From: an uncultured Eubacteriales bacterium
Lineage (GTDB): Bacteria; Bacillota; Clostridia; Oscillospirales; Oscillospiraceae
Assembly: GCA_900547405.1 (NCBI GenBank)
Contig: URGL01000039.1
Span: 1 to 23,453 of the forward strand
DNA: 23,453 nucleotides
Direction: 5' to 3'
This document shows, one piece after another, positions 6,466-13,880 of this stretch (the stretch's first letter is position 1; each line of letters starts with the position of its first letter). The position numbers were made by a program, and so were the translations under genes. The notes beneath the pieces are model-generated. The model did no database searches. It was not told the DNA's origin and saw nothing but the letters and a program-made list of their open reading frames with translations.

Positions 6466-7877
6466 ACTTTTCTCCACTTGGTTCCCTGGGGGGTATCGAT
6501 GATCTCTACACCCATGGCTTTCAGCTGGTCCCGGATCCGGTCTGCCTCGGCAAAGTTTTTGGCCTTCTTGGCCTCGGTCCGGGCCTGGACCAGAGCATCG
6601 ATCTCGGGGTCGGCACTGGCCTGGGCCTCTGACTTCTGCTTGGCCTTCAGGGCCTCGGCGGCGGGGATCAGGTTCAGGGACAGCACCCGGTCAAAGTCTT
6701 GCAGGGCGTATAGCTTGGTTGCGTCGCTCACCTTAGCCTTCAGCACGTCAAAGACGGCGGTGACGGCCAGGGAGGTGTTCAGGTCGCCGTTCAGAGCTCC
6801 GAGGAATTTCTCCTTCATGGCAATGTAGGCATCCATATCTACCTCACCCTCGCCGGTCAGGGCGGCGATCCTGGCGATGAGCTTTTCATAGGCGGCGGCA
6901 GCGTTGTCCAGATTCTCCCAGGAGAAGACCAGATTCCGGCGGTAGTGGCTCTGGAGGCAGAAGTACCGGTAGGCCATGGGGTCGTAGCCTTTTTCCTCCA
7001 GCAGGGAAACCGTCAGGAATTCGCCTTTGGATTTGCTCATTTTGCCATGGTCGGTGTTCAGATGGTGGACATGGAACCAGTAGCTGCACCAGGGATGGCC
7101 CAGGTAGCTTTCAGACTGGGCGATCTCGTTGGTGTGGTGGGGAAAGGCATTGTCTATGCCGCCGCAGTGCAGATCCAGATAGTCTCCCAGGTGCTTCATG
7201 GAGATGCAGGAGCACTCAATGTGCCAGCCGGGATAGCCCACACCCCAGGGGGAGTCCCATTTCAGGGCCTGGTCCTCGAATTTACTCTTGGTGAACCAGA
7301 GAACAAAGTCGTTTTTATTTCGCTTGTTGGTGTCTTCTTCCACACCCTCCCGGACGCCAACGGCCAGATCTTCTTCGTCGTGGTCGTTGAAGACATAGTA
7401 TTTTTCCAGCTTGGAGGTGTCGAAGTACACGTTGCCCCCGGCGAGATAGGCATAGCCCTTCTGGAGAAGAGTTTCGACCATGTGGATATATTCGGGGATG
7501 CAGTTGGTGGCAGGCTCCACCACATCAGGCCGCTTGATGTTCAGCTTGTCGCAGTCGGAGAAGAAGGCATCGGTGTAGAATTTTGCCACCTGCATGACGG
7601 TTTTGTGCTCCCGGGCGGCGCCCTTGAGCATCTTGTCTTCGCCGGTGTCGGCATCGGAGGACAGGTGGCCTACGTCTGTGATGTTCATCACCCGCTTGAC
7701 ACCGTAGCCCATATACCGCAGGCTCTTTTCCAGTACGTCTTCCATGATGTAGGTCCGCAGATTGCCGATATGGGCATAGTGATACACCGTGGGGCCGCAG
7801 GTGTACATTTTCACATTTGCGGGATCCTTTGGGGTAAAGAGCTCCTTTTTGTGGGAAAGGGAATTGTAAAGATACAT
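6462..7877 (-). CDS. cysS: Cysteinyl-tRNA synthetase
   Basis: A 471-residue class I synthetase that charges tRNA-Cys. Seen: the ATP-binding HIGN (36-39), the KMSKS loop (279-283), and the zinc ligands that select cysteine: Cys27, Cys222, His247 and Glu251, spaced as in the E. coli enzyme. AGGAGG lies 10 bases before the ATG. It is the first gene of the operon and stands behind a T-box leader that senses uncharged tRNA, the usual control for cysS in Firmicutes. Its stop overlaps the polA start by 4 bases. Confidence 0.98.
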   Translation of the reverse strand: MYLYNSLSHKKELFTPKDPANVKMYTCGPTVYHYAHIGNLRTYIMEDVLEKSLRYMGYGVKRVMNITDVGHLSSDADTGEDKMLKGAAREHKTVMQVAKFYTDAFFSDCDKLNIKRPDVVEPATNCIPEYIHMVETLLQKGYAYLAGGNVYFDTSKLEKYYVFNDHDEEDLAVGVREGVEEDTNKRNKNDFVLWFTKSKFEDQALKWDSPWGVGYPGWHIECSCISMKHLGDYLDLHCGGIDNAFPHHTNEIAQSESYLGHPWCSYWFHVHHLNTDHGKMSKSKGEFLTVSLLEEKGYDPMAYRYFCLQSHYRRNLVFSWENLDNAAAAYEKLIARIAALTGEGEVDMDAYIAMKEKFLGALNGDLNTSLAVTAVFDVLKAKVSDATKLYALQDFDRVLSLNLIPAAEALKAKQKSEAQASADPEIDALVQARTEAKKAKNFAEADRIRDQLKAMGVEIIDTPQGTKWRKV

Positions 7878-7905
7878 ATTTGTTTCCTCCTGACAGGCGG
7901 ACGGG

Positions 7906-7963
7906 AAAAAGAAAACGCCTCTTGCCTATTCTGCCCCAAAGGGGGAGAATCTACCAAGAGGCG
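7906..7963 (-). terminator. T-box conditional terminator
   Basis: The arm CGCCTCTTG (7963-7955) pairs with CAAGAGGCG (7924-7916), enclosing a second stem ATTCT/AGAAT plus GCCCC/GGGGG with a 4-base loop. T-rich sequence follows at 7915-7906. It forms when tRNA-Cys is charged and stops transcription before cysS. Confidence 0.92.
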
Positions 7964-8115
7964 GAGGTCTTCCGCGGTTCCACTCTGATTTATTACTTGG
8001 GTTATCCACTTGTAAGCGCTCCCGGGCGCACCTTCCCGCATGGGCCCGCCCGGGCTCCCAGCCATGGCCCAGGCTCTCTGAATGGCGGTAACGCGGTACT
8101 CTTCCCGTTCATTGC
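7906..8115 (-). promoter_or_regulatory. T-box riboswitch (tRNA-Cys) leading the cysS operon
   Basis: The minus strand has the T-box core AGAGTGGAACCGCGG (7986-7972). The antiterminator folds as AGAG/CTCT and GCGG/CCGC around a 7-base bulge TGGAACC. TGGA in the bulge would pair with a tRNA ending TCCA, so it needs a U discriminator, as in tRNA-Cys. The 3' arm of the antiterminator (7964-7957) is shared with the 5' arm of the terminator, making the two exclusive. Stem I shows the loop E pieces AGTA and GAA closed by CCGCGT/ATGCGG. The candidate specifier TGC is at 8030-8028. The register is uncertain by one base (GTG also fits), but the bulge and the downstream gene favour cysteine. The 5' end is inferred from the promoter. 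Confidence 0.93.
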
Positions 8116-8121
8116 AACCCT

Positions 8122-8151
8122 ATTTTACCATTTTCATAGGGGGTGTGTCAA
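8122..8151 (-). promoter_or_regulatory. Promoter of the cysS-polA-rimI-tsaD operon
   Basis: TTGACA (8151-8146), an 18-base spacer and TAAAAT (8127-8122) form a sigma-A type promoter. The predicted start near 8115 gives a leader of about 240 bases holding the T-box. No other clear promoter was noticed between here and the tRNA promoter at 1969. The stretch 7878-8279 holds no gene, only this leader, this promoter and the divergent promoter at 8217. Confidence 0.82.
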
Positions 8152-8216
8152 GGCTTTGCAGGGGAATAAATAGACGGAAATGGAAGATATTGGTTTATTA
8201 AATAAATCTTATCCTA

Positions 8217-8246
8217 TTGACATTTCCCCCATCAGCAAGGTATAAT
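8217..8246 (+). promoter_or_regulatory. Promoter of the SH3-domain lipoprotein gene
   Basis: TTGACA (8217-8222), an 18-base spacer and a perfect TATAAT (8241-8246). Transcription should begin near 8253, about 27 bases before the ATG. The region between this promoter and the divergent cysS promoter (8152-8216) is AT-rich with no further signal recognised. Confidence 0.88.
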
Positions 8247-8279
8247 GGGCACAGAAAAACAAGAAAGGGAGGGAACGTT

Positions 8280-9458
8280 ATGAATTACCCCTTCAATAAG
8301 ACCCGTGTCCTCAGTCTGGCCGCCTGTGCGGTGCTGTGTACCACCATGTTTACCGGCTGCTTCGGCAAGAAGGACCCGGCACCTTCTACAGAGTCCACCG
8401 GCGGGCTGAATTTGGTAGAGTCTACCGATCCTTCCGAATCCACTGCCCCTGCTACTACCACCGAGCCTACCACGGTTCCCACGACCAAGCCTGCCGCAAA
8501 GGCCAACGTGGCCACTGTCAAAGAGAAGGCTCCCGTCCGCTCCGCCCCCACCACCGACAGCAATGTGCTCAGCCAGCTGAATGCCGGCGACGAGGTGGAG
8601 GTCAACCGTGTAGAGACCAATAACGGTACCCAGTGGGCCTATATCCCCCTGAAGGGCTGGGTGGATGTGGAGTTCCTGGATATGAGCAATGTGACCGTGG
8701 GCGGCTCTACCACTACCCCCGCCGGCGGCACAGACAACAGCACCGCCACCACTGCTTCGGCGGCGACCACCGCCCCCACCACCAGCAACAACACGACCAA
8801 TAATACTGCCACCAACAACGCCACCGGCAACGGCACCGTTTTGGCCAGCACCCTGAACGTCCGGGAGAGCGCCGACAAGGATGCCAAGGTTGTGGCTGTC
8901 TACAAGAAGGGCGATAAGATCAACGTTTTGGAGACCAAGAACGGCTGGGGCCGGACCAGCAAGGGCTGGGTCAGCATGACCTACGTGAGCCTCACCGGCA
9001 CGGTTACCGACAACTCTACTACGAACAACACCACTACCAACAATACCACCACCAATGAAAAGGTCATCGACAGAGGCCTGGTCACCGGCAGCACTTTGAA
9101 TGTCCGCGCCGCCGCCGGTACCGACAGTAAGTCCGTGGCTAGCTACACCTACCTGACCCGGGTAGAGCTCTACGAGAAAGAGAACGTAAACGGCACCACC
9201 TGGGGCCGCACCAAGGACGGCTGGATCAGCCTGGACTATGTCTACATCGATGGGGACACCGGTGAAGACGCCGGCACCGGCACCGTTACCGGCAGCGCCA
9301 TCAACGTTCGCCAGGGCCCGGGTACCAAGTACAAAGTGGTGGGTGGCTACAAGGAAGGCGATGAGCTGGACATCCTGGCCCAGTTCAAGATCAACGGCAC
9401 CACCTGGGGTTGCATCAAGAGCGGCTGGGTCTGCATGGACTACGTCAGCATGGGCTAA
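8280..9458 (+). CDS. Lipoprotein with four SH3b domains
   Basis: A 392-residue exported protein. The N-terminus is a lipoprotein signal peptide with lipobox FTGC (Cys27), so it should be anchored to the outer face of the membrane. Four bacterial SH3 (SH3b) domains lie at about 76-136, 184-240, 265-324 and 332-391. The last three begin with LNVR or INVR and all end in a GW[IV]xxx[YF] pattern. They are joined by Thr/Asn/Ala-rich linkers (about 35-72, 137-183, 240-260). SH3b domains commonly bind peptidoglycan peptides, and no catalytic domain is present, so a wall-binding or sensory role is inferred. ATG at 8280 is chosen because GGGAGG lies 7 bases upstream. Longer openings of the frame run into the promoter. 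Confidence 0.9.
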   Translation: MNYPFNKTRVLSLAACAVLCTTMFTGCFGKKDPAPSTESTGGLNLVESTDPSESTAPATTTEPTTVPTTKPAAKANVATVKEKAPVRSAPTTDSNVLSQLNAGDEVEVNRVETNNGTQWAYIPLKGWVDVEFLDMSNVTVGGSTTTPAGGTDNSTATTASAATTAPTTSNNTTNNTATNNATGNGTVLASTLNVRESADKDAKVVAVYKKGDKINVLETKNGWGRTSKGWVSMTYVSLTGTVTDNSTTNNTTTNNTTTNEKVIDRGLVTGSTLNVRAAAGTDSKSVASYTYLTRVELYEKENVNGTTWGRTKDGWISLDYVYIDGDTGEDAGTGTVTGSAINVRQGPGTKYKVVGGYKEGDELDILAQFKINGTTWGCIKSGWVCMDYVSMG

Positions 9459-9487
9459 GGCCTTATCAAAAACAGAATCCTGTGGCG

Positions 9488-9526
9488 TTTTCCCTCCGGA
9501 AATTTCCGGAGGGAAAATTTTTTTTT
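9488..9526 (+). terminator. Terminator after the SH3 lipoprotein gene
   Basis: A perfect 30-base palindrome (9488-9517, core CCCTCCGGAAATTTCCGGAGGG with flanking T4/A4) is followed by nine T residues (9518-9526). It separates the lipoprotein gene from the copper operon promoter. Confidence 0.95.
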
Positions 9527-9537
9527 ACGGCAGCCTC

Positions 9538-9589
9538 TTGACAAAATACCCTATAGGGGTATATAATGAAGATACCCCAAGGGGGTATC
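9538..9589 (+). promoter_or_regulatory. Copper operon promoter with two CsoR-type operators
   Basis: TTGACA (9538-9543), an 18-base spacer and TATAAT (9562-9567). The spacer holds the palindrome ATACCC-TATAG-GGGTAT (9546-9562). A second, perfect palindrome GATACCCC-AAG-GGGGTATC (9571-9589) covers the predicted transcription start. Both match the G/C-tract inverted repeats bound by CsoR-family repressors. Repressor bound at either site should block polymerase until Cu(I) releases it. Confidence 0.92.
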
Positions 9590-9608
9590 CAGAAAGGAGC
9601 GTTCCGCC

Positions 9609-9926
9609 ATGGAAGAAGAAAAGAGCTGTTGTTGCTGCGGCGGCATGGACAAAACCACCCTGCGCCAGCCGGAGGAGAAAAAGAAGCTCCTGAACCGGCT
9701 GAAACGGATCGAGGGTCAGGTCCGGGGCCTCCAGGCTATGATCGAACGGGATGCCTACTGCTATGACATTCTGACCCAGTCCGCTGCTGTCAACGCAGCT
9801 ATGAATGCGTTTAATAAGGAAATTCTTGCCCATCATATTGAAGGATGCGTGGCCCGGGACATCCGGGAAGGAAAGGACGAGGTCATCGATGAGCTGGTCA
9901 CCATTCTGCAAAAACTCATGAAATAA
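9609..9926 (+). CDS. csoR: CsoR-family copper-sensing transcriptional repressor
   Basis: A 105-residue all-helical repressor (DUF156/CsoR family). The copper-site residues are present with the CsoR spacing: Cys51, His76 and Cys80, in DAYCYDIL and AHHIEGC. The helix LKRIEGQVRGLQAMI is the family signature. AAGGAG lies 9 bases before the ATG. Unusually, the N-terminus carries four cysteines in a row (residues 7-10, SCCCCGGMDK). It is the first gene of csoR-copA-copZ and should repress its own operon through the two palindromes just upstream. Confidence 0.95.
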   Translation: MEEEKSCCCCGGMDKTTLRQPEEKKKLLNRLKRIEGQVRGLQAMIERDAYCYDILTQSAAVNAAMNAFNKEILAHHIEGCVARDIREGKDEVIDELVTILQKLMK

Positions 9927-9946
9927 AGCCTTAAAAGGAGAACCAT

Positions 9947-12451
9947 ATGGAACAATACAATGTCACGGGCATGAGCTGCGCCGCCTGCTCTGCCCGGGTG
10001 GAAAAGGCGGTAAACGCGGTGCCGGGGGTCACATCCTGCTCCGTCAGCCTCTTGACCAATTCGATGGGCGTGGAGGGGACTGCCTCCAGTGCTGAGATCA
10101 TTCAGGCGGTCCAGAAGGCGGGCTATGGGGCAAGCCCCAAGGGCCAGACCAAGCAGGAAAGCCAGGAGGATGCCCTGGCAGACCACGAGACACCCAGGCT
10201 CAAAAAGCGGCTTCTCTATTCCCTGGGCTTCCTGGCGGTGCTTATGTATTTCTCCATGGGCCACATGATGTTTGGCTGGCCCCTGCCGGCCTGGTTCCAT
10301 GGAAACCACGTGGCCATGGGCTTGGTGCAGCTCCTGCTGGCCGGGATCATCATGGTCATCAATCAGAAGTTCTTCATCAGCGGCTTCACAGCCCTGAAAA
10401 ACAAGGCACCCAATATGGATAGCCTGGTGGCCCTGGGCTCCATGGCCTCCTTTGTCTGGAGTGTCTATGCCCTGTTTGCCATGACGGATGCCCAGGTCCA
10501 TGGGAATATGGACGGGGTCATGATGTACATGGACGAATTCTATTTTGAGTCCGCCGCCATGATCCTGACCCTCATCACCGTAGGCAAAATGCTGGAGGCC
10601 CGCTCCAAGGGCAAGACCACCGATGCCCTGAAGGGCCTGATGAAGCTGGCACCAAAGACGGCGGTGGTTGTGAAGGATGGCAAAGAGATCACCGTACCCA
10701 TTGACCAGGTCCAGAAGGGAGACGAATTTGTGGTTCGCCCCGGGGAGAACATCCCGGTGGACGGCGTGGTGCTGGAGGGCACCGGGGCTGTGAACGAGTC
10801 TGCCCTCACCGGCGAGAGCATCCCCGTGGATAAGGCACCGGGGGACGGTGTCTCCGCCGCTACGGTGAACCAGTCCGGCTTCCTGCGCTGCCGGGCCACC
10901 CGGGTGGGAGAGGACACCACCTTGTCCCAGATCATCAGGATGGTCTCCGACGCGGCCGCTACCAAGGCCCCCATTGCCAAGATCGCCGACAAGGTTTCCG
11001 GCGTGTTCGTGCCTACGGTCATTGCCATTGCCATCATCACCACCGTGGTCTGGCTTCTGCTGGGCCAGAGCTTTGCCTACGCCCTGGCCCGGGGCATCTC
11101 TGTGCTGGTCATCAGCTGCCCCTGCGCCCTGGGTCTGGCCACCCCGGTTGCCATTATGGTGGGCAACGGCGTAGGTGCCAAGAACGGCATCCTCTTCAAG
11201 ACTGCCGTCAGCCTGGAGCAGACCGGTAAGACCAATATCGTAGTCCTGGACAAAACCGGCACCATTACCGAGGGTGCCCCCAAGGTGACGGATCTGGTGC
11301 CGGAGCAGGGCATCAGCGAGGAGGAGCTTCTGGCCCTGTCTCTGGCTCTGGAAGCCAAAAGCGAGCATCCTCTGGCCAAGGCCATCCTGGCGGAAGGGGA
11401 GAAGAAGGACATGACCCCCGCCAATCTGGAGGACTTCGAGGCCCTGCCCGGCAACGGCCTTCGGGGCAAACTGGCTGGGGAGGAGCTGCTGGGCGGCAGC
11501 CTGAAATATGTGTCCGCCCTGGTCCCTGTTTCCCAGGAAATGTCCGACCGGGCGCAAACCCTGGCAGAGCAGGGCAAGACCCCCCTGCTGTTTGCAAAGG
11601 ACGGCAAGCTCCTGGGTATTGTGGCTGTGGCGGATACCATCAAGGCGGATTCCGGCGAGGCCATCCGGCAGCTGAAAAATATGGGCATCCGGGTGGTCAT
11701 GCTTACTGGCGACAATGCCCGCACTGCCAAGGCCATCGGCGCTCAGGCCGGAGTGGACCAGGTGATCTCCGATGTGCTGCCTGACGGTAAAGAGGCTGTG
11801 GTTCGCCGACTGAAATCCAAGGGCAAGGTGGCCATGGTGGGGGACGGCATCAACGATGCCCCTGCCCTGACAAGAGCCGACACGGGCATCGCCATCGGCG
11901 CCGGAGCAGACGTGGCCATTGATGCCGCGGATGTGGTGCTGATGAAGAGCAGCCTGCTGGATGTGCCTGCTGCCATCCGCTTGAGCCGGAGCACTCTGCG
12001 AAACATTCACGAGAACCTGTTCTGGGCCTTTTTCTACAATGTGATCGGCATTCCTCTGGCCGCCGGCTGCTATGCCCATTGGGGTCTGACCCTGAACCCC
12101 ATGTTCGGCGCCGCCGCCATGAGCCTTTCGAGCTTCTGCGTGGTGACCAATGCCCTGCGCTTAAACCTGTGTAAGCTTTACGATGGGGGCCGGGATCACA
12201 AGGCCAGGGAAACAAAGAAACGCCAGACCCAGGAAGACAGCCTGGAGAAGACCATCCATGTTGAGGGCATGATGTGCGGCCACTGCGAAAATGCCGTAAA
12301 GACTGCCTTGGAAAAGCTGGAGGGTGTTGCCTCTGCCGAGGCGGACCACGAGAAGGGAATTGCTCGGGTGGTCCTAAAGAAAGAAGTCCCCAACGCCATA
12401 CTCAAGAAGGCCGTTGAAGACGAAGGATATCAAGTAACCAATATTGAATAA
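9947..12451 (+). CDS. copA: Cu(I)-exporting P1B-type ATPase with a metal-binding domain at each end
   Basis: An 834-residue copper pump. The N-terminal heavy-metal-associated domain has CAAC (Cys11, Cys14). Membrane helices follow from about residue 88. Also seen are the TGES actuator loop (288-291), the CPC metal site (391-393), the DKTGT phosphorylation site (Asp435), SEHP (472-475) and GDGIND (632-637). Tyr697-Asn698 and Met725-Ser728-Ser729 in the last helices are the Cu(I)-specific P1B-1 signature. A second such domain is fused at the C-terminus (about 767-834, GMMCGHC with Cys777 and Cys780), which is uncommon, since extra domains are normally N-terminal. AGGAG lies 6 bases before the ATG, 20 bases after csoR. 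Confidence 0.96.
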   Translation: MEQYNVTGMSCAACSARVEKAVNAVPGVTSCSVSLLTNSMGVEGTASSAEIIQAVQKAGYGASPKGQTKQESQEDALADHETPRLKKRLLYSLGFLAVLMYFSMGHMMFGWPLPAWFHGNHVAMGLVQLLLAGIIMVINQKFFISGFTALKNKAPNMDSLVALGSMASFVWSVYALFAMTDAQVHGNMDGVMMYMDEFYFESAAMILTLITVGKMLEARSKGKTTDALKGLMKLAPKTAVVVKDGKEITVPIDQVQKGDEFVVRPGENIPVDGVVLEGTGAVNESALTGESIPVDKAPGDGVSAATVNQSGFLRCRATRVGEDTTLSQIIRMVSDAAATKAPIAKIADKVSGVFVPTVIAIAIITTVVWLLLGQSFAYALARGISVLVISCPCALGLATPVAIMVGNGVGAKNGILFKTAVSLEQTGKTNIVVLDKTGTITEGAPKVTDLVPEQGISEEELLALSLALEAKSEHPLAKAILAEGEKKDMTPANLEDFEALPGNGLRGKLAGEELLGGSLKYVSALVPVSQEMSDRAQTLAEQGKTPLLFAKDGKLLGIVAVADTIKADSGEAIRQLKNMGIRVVMLTGDNARTAKAIGAQAGVDQVISDVLPDGKEAVVRRLKSKGKVAMVGDGINDAPALTRADTGIAIGAGADVAIDAADVVLMKSSLLDVPAAIRLSRSTLRNIHENLFWAFFYNVIGIPLAAGCYAHWGLTLNPMFGAAAMSLSSFCVVTNALRLNLCKLYDGGRDHKARETKKRQTQEDSLEKTIHVEGMMCGHCENAVKTALEKLEGVASAEADHEKGIARVVLKKEVPNAILKKAVEDEGYQVTNIE

Positions 12452-12464
12452 GGAGAAAAATGCT

Positions 12465-12677
12465 ATGAACAAAACCGTTTATATCGAAGGTATGGGCTGC
12501 AGCCACTGCGAGGCCAGAGTCAAGAGCGCCCTGGAGGCACTGCCCCAGGTCATTTCTGCCCAGGTCAGCAAGGATTCCGGCACCGCCGTGGTGGAGCTGA
12601 GAGAAAATGTAACGGATACCCTGCTGAAGGAAGCCGCCGCCTGCGGCGGGAAATACACCGTCACCGGCGTGCGGTAA
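12465..12677 (+). CDS. copZ: Copper chaperone CopZ-like (heavy-metal-associated domain protein)
   Basis: A 70-residue single-domain protein with the metal site GMGCSHC (Cys12, Cys15) and the ferredoxin-like fold pattern of CopZ/Atx1 chaperones, expected to carry Cu(I) to CopA. The start at 12465 is chosen because AAGGAG lies 9 bases upstream, just past the copA stop. It resembles the C-terminal domain of CopA (KTVYIEGMGCSHC against KTIHVEGMMCGHC), suggesting one arose by duplication of the other. Confidence 0.92.
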   Translation: MNKTVYIEGMGCSHCEARVKSALEALPQVISAQVSKDSGTAVVELRENVTDTLLKEAAACGGKYTVTGVR

Positions 12678-12681
12678 AGCG

Positions 12682-12726
12682 CCCCCTGCCTTCTCCTGCC
12701 TTCTCCAGGCAGGAGAAGGCAGGGGG
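12682..12726. terminator. Long perfect hairpin between convergent genes (probable shared terminator)
   Basis: A 19-bp perfect stem (12682-12700 with 12708-12726) around a 7-base loop fills the gap between the convergent copZ and telA genes. Neither strand has a proper T run after it (the plus side has only AGAATTATTT), so intrinsic termination is plausible but not textbook. The arms are built from repeated CCTTCTCC/CTGCC units. Confidence 0.65.
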
Positions 12727-12730
12727 AGAA

Positions 12731-13867
12731 TTATTTCCCGCTGCGGATCTCCAGCAGCTTGTTCTTCAGATCCGCTTCCATCTTTGCCATCTCCGCTTCC
12801 GCGGCCAGGCGCTTCTGGCGGCCTTCAGCCTGGACCTTCATCACATCGTCCAGTGTAGCGATCAGATCCTGGTTGGTCTTTTTCAGGGTCTCAATGTCCA
12901 CAATGCCCCGCTCTGCCTCCTTGGCAGTTTCTACAGAGGCCATGTGCAGGGCTTCGGCGTTCTTTTTCAGCAGAGAATTGGTTACATCGTTGACCTGCCG
13001 CTGAGCTGTGGCGGCCTCGGTGGAGTGGGCAATGCCCAGCGCCAGGACCATCTGATTTTTCCATAGGGGAATGGTGTTTACCAGGGTGGTCTGGATCTTC
13101 TCAACCATGACGGTGTCGTTGTTTTGAATCATCCGGATCTGGGGGGCAGTCTGGATGGAGATGGTCCGGGTCAGCTCCAGGTCGTAGATCTTCTTTTCGA
13201 ACCGGTTGCACTTCTCTGCCAGATCTCTGGCTGCCTGGGCATCCTCGGCAAGGCCAGTCCGCTGGGCGGTGGCCTCCAGCTCCTTTAGCTTCCCCTCCCG
13301 GACATCATGGAGCTTCTGCTTTCCGGCCAGAATATACATGGTCAGCTCCTTGAAATAGGCCAGGTTCTGGTCATACATTTTGTCCAGCACGGCGGAGTCC
13401 TTCAGGAGCCGGACCTGGTGCTGCTCCAGGGCAGAGCAGATCTTCTCTACGTTCACTTCCGCCTTGGCGTATTTGCTTTTCATCAGTTCCAGCTTGTTGG
13501 ACTGCTTCTTAAAGAAGCCGAAGATGCCTTTCTCTTCTTCCTGGTCCAGGCCCTTCAGCTCGCCCATGACGTTTACCAGCAGGTCCCCCACTTCCCCCAG
13601 ATCCTGGGTGCGGACGTTGGCAAGCGCGGTGTCGGAGAAGTCCGCCATTTTCTTCTGAGTGCCTGCACCGTACTGCAGGATCTGGTTGGTGTTTTCAATG
13701 TCGATTTTGGCGGCAAAGTCGGCCACCATTTTCTGCTCGGCAGGGGAGAGCACCGGCTGAGGGATGGCAGGCTCCTCTGCGGGGACAGGGGATGCTTTCT
13801 GAGCAGGCTCCAGGTCCAGCTCCGGTTCCAGGGTCAGGCTGGGGGTCTCGATTTCTTCAAAGTCCAT
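12731..13867 (-). CDS. TelA-like toxic anion resistance family protein
   Basis: A 378-residue, mostly helical cytoplasmic protein of the TelA/KlaA family (toxic anion resistance family). An acidic, proline-rich N-terminus (1-45) is followed by long coiled-coil-like helices, the family segment SIQTAPQIRMIQNNDTVMVE (about 246-265) and WKNQMVLALG. The family name comes from tellurite resistance of plasmid homologues. Chromosomal copies are tied to envelope stress, and the exact function is not known. AAGGAGG lies 8 bases before the ATG, right at the stop of the XpaC-like gene, so the two form an operon. The same pairing occurs in many Firmicutes. Confidence 0.85.
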   Translation of the reverse strand: MDFEEIETPSLTLEPELDLEPAQKASPVPAEEPAIPQPVLSPAEQKMVADFAAKIDIENTNQILQYGAGTQKKMADFSDTALANVRTQDLGEVGDLLVNVMGELKGLDQEEEKGIFGFFKKQSNKLELMKSKYAKAEVNVEKICSALEQHQVRLLKDSAVLDKMYDQNLAYFKELTMYILAGKQKLHDVREGKLKELEATAQRTGLAEDAQAARDLAEKCNRFEKKIYDLELTRTISIQTAPQIRMIQNNDTVMVEKIQTTLVNTIPLWKNQMVLALGIAHSTEAATAQRQVNDVTNSLLKKNAEALHMASVETAKEAERGIVDIETLKKTNQDLIATLDDVMKVQAEGRQKRLAAEAEMAKMEADLKNKLLEIRSGK

Positions 13868-13880
13868 TTGGGTGTCCTCC

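Noticed and set aside
9833..12079. A 748-residue minus-strand open frame antisense to copA
   Set aside because: Its composition (His, Gly and Gln rich) is what an antisense frame of a GC-rich gene gives. The plus strand encodes an unmistakable CopA with all catalytic motifs.
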